Origin: Sipunculus nudus
Taxonomy: Eukaryota > Annelida > Sipuncula > Golfingiida > Sipunculidae
Reading direction: 5' to 3'
Assembly: GCA_026874595.1 (NCBI GenBank)
Contig: CM049314.1
Coordinates: 74,104,300 to 74,168,299 of the forward strand
Length of the DNA: 64,000 nucleotides
Shown here: positions 61,058 through 64,000 of the stretch, one piece after another
How positions within the stretch are numbered: the stretch's first letter is position 1
Layout: the number at the start of each line of letters is the position of its first letter
Notes under the pieces: model-generated
The model's database searches: none
What the model was told of the DNA's origin: nothing
Seen by the model: the letters and a program-made list of their open reading frames with translations, nothing else
Program-made: the position numbers and the translations under genes

Positions 61058-62136
61058 TGTGGCAGAGCCATTAAGATGACTTACGAGTTACATGGTTTAG
61101 GCATTCACTACGGTTAGTGTTTAGTGTAGGTTTGACACCATGATCTGTTCTAGGGTTTTGGTAACCGTAACATCTTGTGGGTGTCCAAGAGGGAGATTTT
61201 GTTTTGTGCACGACGTGAGTTCAAGGTGCCGGGTTTTTGGGCCAAAAGAGACAGTTTACGTTGTGGTTCGGGCGTAAGTTACATTTAAGTGTGTTTATTA
61301 TGAGCTCAGCATAGCTATGCATGAGACCTGTAACATGTTATTAATGAGATTCTGTGTAATCGATTGTTTTATGCAATGTGAGAACGGCTGGAAAATTCCA
61401 AACTGCGCCATTAGATCTAGGAGCCGTGTGCAAAAGATTAAAAGTTTCTAGGCAAGCTGATATGGCCGAAGTATCTTTTTATGTGACATTTGTGTACTCC
61501 TATATTTATAAGGGAATACCTTTTTTATAAAATCTTGGCTTTTATCACTTGGAATTCTTGTCTAGTACTGCTGAAGATCTTCTGAGTTTGCAGTTGAGCT
61601 TTATATGATGTGTCTGCTAATTGATTCATTCTGTTGATGCCTTTGACCAATCTTGATGTTTGAAATGGATATTTGTCCAGTTTCATAATATGTTTTAATG
61701 TATTACTCATGGGTCAAATGGTAGGGTTTTCAGTCAAAAGAACATTTATCTTATGGCCAAAACCAAAATTTAGTGGATGTTACATCATAGATATTTGTTT
61801 CATAGGGTGAACCTAGTGATGAGACTGGTGTCTGCTGATAAACAGAGCCAGGACAGGTGTATTGTTGCAGCTAGAGGGCAGCACTGGCGTGTTGTATATG
61901 GTGTACCCACCATTTGCCATATCAGCCACCGTTTATAATGTTTTATAATGTTTTAAACTGTTAACACGGTTAAGTTGTGTTATTGTCACCAACTGGATGG
62001 TATTGTGTGATACTAGTGAACATTGTGTGTATTATTCAGCCAAGATGGAAATTAAAGTTCTATGTGATTTACATTCTTTCTCCTGTCTGTCGTACCACCC
62101 TAGTGTCGATAACCCGTCCCACTCAACACGGCCACA
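61058..62136 (+). repeat. 3' LTR of the Gypsy element
   Basis: Direct repeat of 53298-54377, same termini and about 1079 bp, followed by the target duplication CATT. Confidence 0.95.
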
Positions 62137-62140
62137 CATT

Positions 62141-62512
62141 ATAAGTACAAATTGATTGTATGATCACGTGTCCTATCTGAGTAAAACTACTGAGATCTAT
62201 AGGGGTGCCTTCTAAATGATATTCTGCTCAGTGTGATGATCTGTGTGATTTATGTTCTCTGGAACAGAATATTCAATAATTAAGGAATTTCAACACCTTG
62301 GATATTATCATCTGATCCCTGGACAAGTCTCCCTGACCCAAGGATGGTGTCTTTAATCCCTTTAACTATCCCTGCTTCCTTTTTGATATGCTATGATATC
62401 TGGACAATTAAACCTGATCCCTTTATAATATCCTTTAATCCCTTGGATAAATATACCTGTGCATGGACGATATATCACTGGATAGCACTGCTCCTAGTTT
62501 TTAGGCAGTTAA

Positions 62513-62515
<3 letters not shown>
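62141..62515. other. Intron, no gene seen
   Basis: CCTGATCCCT-like short motifs recur loosely (GATCCCTGGACAA, TAATCCCTTT, GATCCCTTT) but no unit length is clear. Confidence 0.35.

Positions 62516-62569
<54 letters not shown>
62516..62569. repeat. (TA)n microsatellite
   Basis: About 26 TA units. Confidence 0.98.
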
Positions 62570-62573
<4 letters not shown>

Positions 62574-62709
62574 GTCAACTTTATATTTTTTCCCTGATCT
62601 CCTACACCAGATTCCAAAATAATAAATTCCCCTGTTTGCAAACAGTTGTGCTTGGTCCTGGATGAATATCATATGGTCCATGGATAACTTGTCCTCTGAC
62701 ACATTGACA

Positions 62710-63047
62710 ATAGGGTACCTTTGAATAAGATTATTGGTATTTACGGTAGCTCCCACCTTTGCTTATCAGCGCCATCTAGTAATCAAACTTTTCTACGATT
62801 TAGAAGTTTAAGATATCTATCTTTTCGATTAAATGTTAACATTAATAATATTTCAACGCAATCTAGTGAAGCTATGTAATCCTGTTGGCGATCTACTTAA
62901 AATGTATAAGAATATAAAAAGGAAATAGCCAGTTTTAATGCCTTACTCAAATGTTATGTGTTTCACTAAATGAACATAAGATGGCGCTGATAAGAAAAAG
63001 CGGGAGTTACTGTAAATAACAATAACCTTGTTGAAAGGTACCCCATT
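62710..63047. mobile_element. MITE with about 70 bp terminal inverted repeats
   Basis: The left arm reads GGGTACCTTTGAATAAG and on to TTATCAGCGCCATCT (62712-62777). The right arm at 62979-63044 is its reverse complement with scattered mismatches (AGATGGCGCTGATAAG and on to GAAAGGTACCCC). The core is about 200 bp and AT-rich, with no coding capacity. It ends about 90 bp before the splice acceptor of the exon at 63138. A target duplication could not be assigned with confidence. Confidence 0.8.
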
Positions 63048-63137
63048 GGTCACAATAAAAGTCTGTAAATAAGATTCTGGTGTTTATACAACATCAACTG
63101 GTTCTTGGAAATAAGATTATTATGATTGCTTTTGCAG

Positions 63138-63370
63138 TTGTAGGAGGAACTGTTTATCAAAACTGACGTCTCCGTTAAGCATCACCCTGCAGATCAAGGT
63201 GACATGCCCGGACTGTGACTGGACCCCGCTGTGGAGATACTTATGGACCCCCATGGAAAGTCCCGGGTGTAAGATGGTGTTTGGTACCACCTGCGGAGAA
63301 ACAAATCGTGAATGTCGCTTTATGCCTGTCGACTTATCTCCCAGCAGCTCCTGCCTCTTCAAAGTTTCAG
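63138..63370 (+). CDS. Host gene exon: Cys-rich, REJ-like segment
   Basis: A 233 bp exon with acceptor TGATTGCTTTTGCAG and donor GTAACC, phase 2 in and phase 1 out, open throughout. It encodes CRRNCLSKLTSPLSITLQIK, then VTCPDCDWTPLWRYLW, then GCKMVFGTTCGETNREC and PVDLSPSSSCLFKVSG. The pattern CxxxC, 17-18 residues, then CxxC followed by an aromatic YxW tract resembles repeats in the REJ module of polycystin-1 family proteins. Those modules lie outside the cell between lectin/PKD domains and a GPS site. This family call is from pattern memory and moderate only. The alternative is another Cys-rich extracellular linker. Downstream exons must lie beyond the window. Confidence 0.6.
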
Positions 63371-63820
63371 GTAACCTCTTGGCCATCCGTTTTTTCTTTG
63401 ACTGGCCAGCGATCAGTACTACCGGGACATATTTCTTTAATAAATAGAAGAATCAAAGTTTACAAAGAGTTAGTTCATGACAAGGAATATATTTGATACA
63501 ATGAGTGTTTTCTGTCTAAGACTACTCTTTGAGGAACAAAGAATGAAACAAAATTAATTAGGATTCAATCAGACTAGACAAAGCTTAACTCAGAATCCTA
63601 TTTATGCTCATATTTTTCATTGAGGCAGTTAACAGAAAGGCTCATATTTTGAGGCTGCTGCATCTCATGTCATTCTTTTGTTTTATATTGTTTCCTGTTT
63701 TATAAGTTCGTAAATGTGATATTTCAAAACATAAAACCTGTGTTATCAATTCATAAATGTGATATTTTGAAACATAAAACTTAGTAGCCGCCATCTGAAA
63801 TTAAAATTGCCACATATACT
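63371..63820. other. Intron, no gene seen
   Basis: AT-rich. A short direct repeat (AAATGTGATATTTCAAAACA then TAAAAC, against a near copy) occurs near 63712-63780. Confidence 0.4.
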
Positions 63821-64000
63821 TTTATTCGGCGAAAAGAAGTTTTGCGGATACATGTACTATGTTTTTGACAGGGTTGAGCCACAGCCGAGGCCTTCATTTC
63901 GTGCGAACTCATCTTAGATCCTTAGACTGATGTTTCCGAAATCTGGCATACAGGTGTGCCACCTGCAGTCCTTATTATATAGTATGAATCTGGTGTCTGT
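63820..64000 (+). repeat. Family A left-end fragment
   Basis: A hairpin-like pair ATTCGGCGAAAAG and TTTTGCGGATAC (63824-63851), then ACTATGTTTTTGACAGGGTT, GCGAACTCATC and a decayed palindrome region (AGGTGTGCCACCTGCAGTCC). The copy is cut by the window end. Confidence 0.6.

Larger units (their letters stand above)
53298..62136 (+). mobile_element. Ty3/Gypsy LTR retrotransposon, nearly whole
   Basis: An 8.8 kb element bounded by two LTRs of about 1080 bp beginning TGTGGC and ending GCCACA, flanked by the 4 bp target duplication CATT (53294-53297 and 62137-62140). A primer-binding site follows the 5' LTR and a purine tract precedes the 3' LTR. The interior carries gag, protease, reverse transcriptase, RNase H and integrase in Gypsy order, with no envelope gene. 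The LTRs differ at roughly 18 sites (under 2%), so the insertion is young. It looks close to whole, with about two breaks. It lies in the same orientation as the host gene, inside the intron between 52997 and 63138. Confidence 0.95.

Overview
The window is animal nuclear DNA. It is AT-rich, has large introns flanked by GT/AG sites, and is dense in nested repeats. The best guess is a marine lophotrochozoan, probably a bivalve or other mollusc. This rests on the repeat families beginning TTTTAGCTCAGCTGACT and carrying runs of GTCCGTC, on Ty3/Gypsy elements of the kind common in molluscs, and on an EGF/discoidin/C-type-lectin receptor gene. The assignment comes from memory of such genomes and was not searched.

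One host gene is supported, on the + strand and open at both ends. Its visible exons are EGF-like (10611-10766), half of an F5/8C discoidin domain (24246-24418), EGF-like (28456-28596), a C-type lectin domain in two exons (29092-29280 and 30991-31170), a proline linker (32677-32721), a Cys-rich linker (52922-52997) and a Cys-rich exon resembling part of a REJ module (63138-63370). From 28456 onward every junction keeps the reading frame. The order suggests a large polycystin-1/REJ-like or modular lectin receptor. The discoidin exon is an orphan: its second half was not found.

Repeats by region. 0-10 kb: ends of a tandem-repeat element (here family A), an inverted-repeat DNA element, and a reverse-strand Gypsy fossil (about 4.5-8.0 kb). 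11.7-22.7 kb: a giant family A copy whose core is a roughly 10.5 kb satellite-like array with three levels of order (about 139 bp, 278 bp and 2217 bp). 23.5-28 kb: two minisatellites. 33-41 kb: diverged tandem repeats, a tRNA-derived SINE with a (TA)n tail, and two Gypsy fossils of one family in opposite orientations. 41-46 kb: tandem family B (about 338 bp units) and family C. 47.3-48.9 kb: a short, fairly complete family A copy. 49-52.7 kb: SINEs, TA microsatellites and dispersed fragments. 53.3-62.1 kb: a young, nearly whole Ty3/Gypsy LTR retrotransposon in the intron between the two Cys-rich exons. 62.7-63.05 kb: a MITE with about 70 bp inverted repeats.

The most unusual signal is a module of about 110 bp that runs from ATATCTC to the palindrome GGTGGCGCCACC. 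It recurs in families A, B and C, which otherwise look unrelated, and family A has amplified it into the large hierarchical array.
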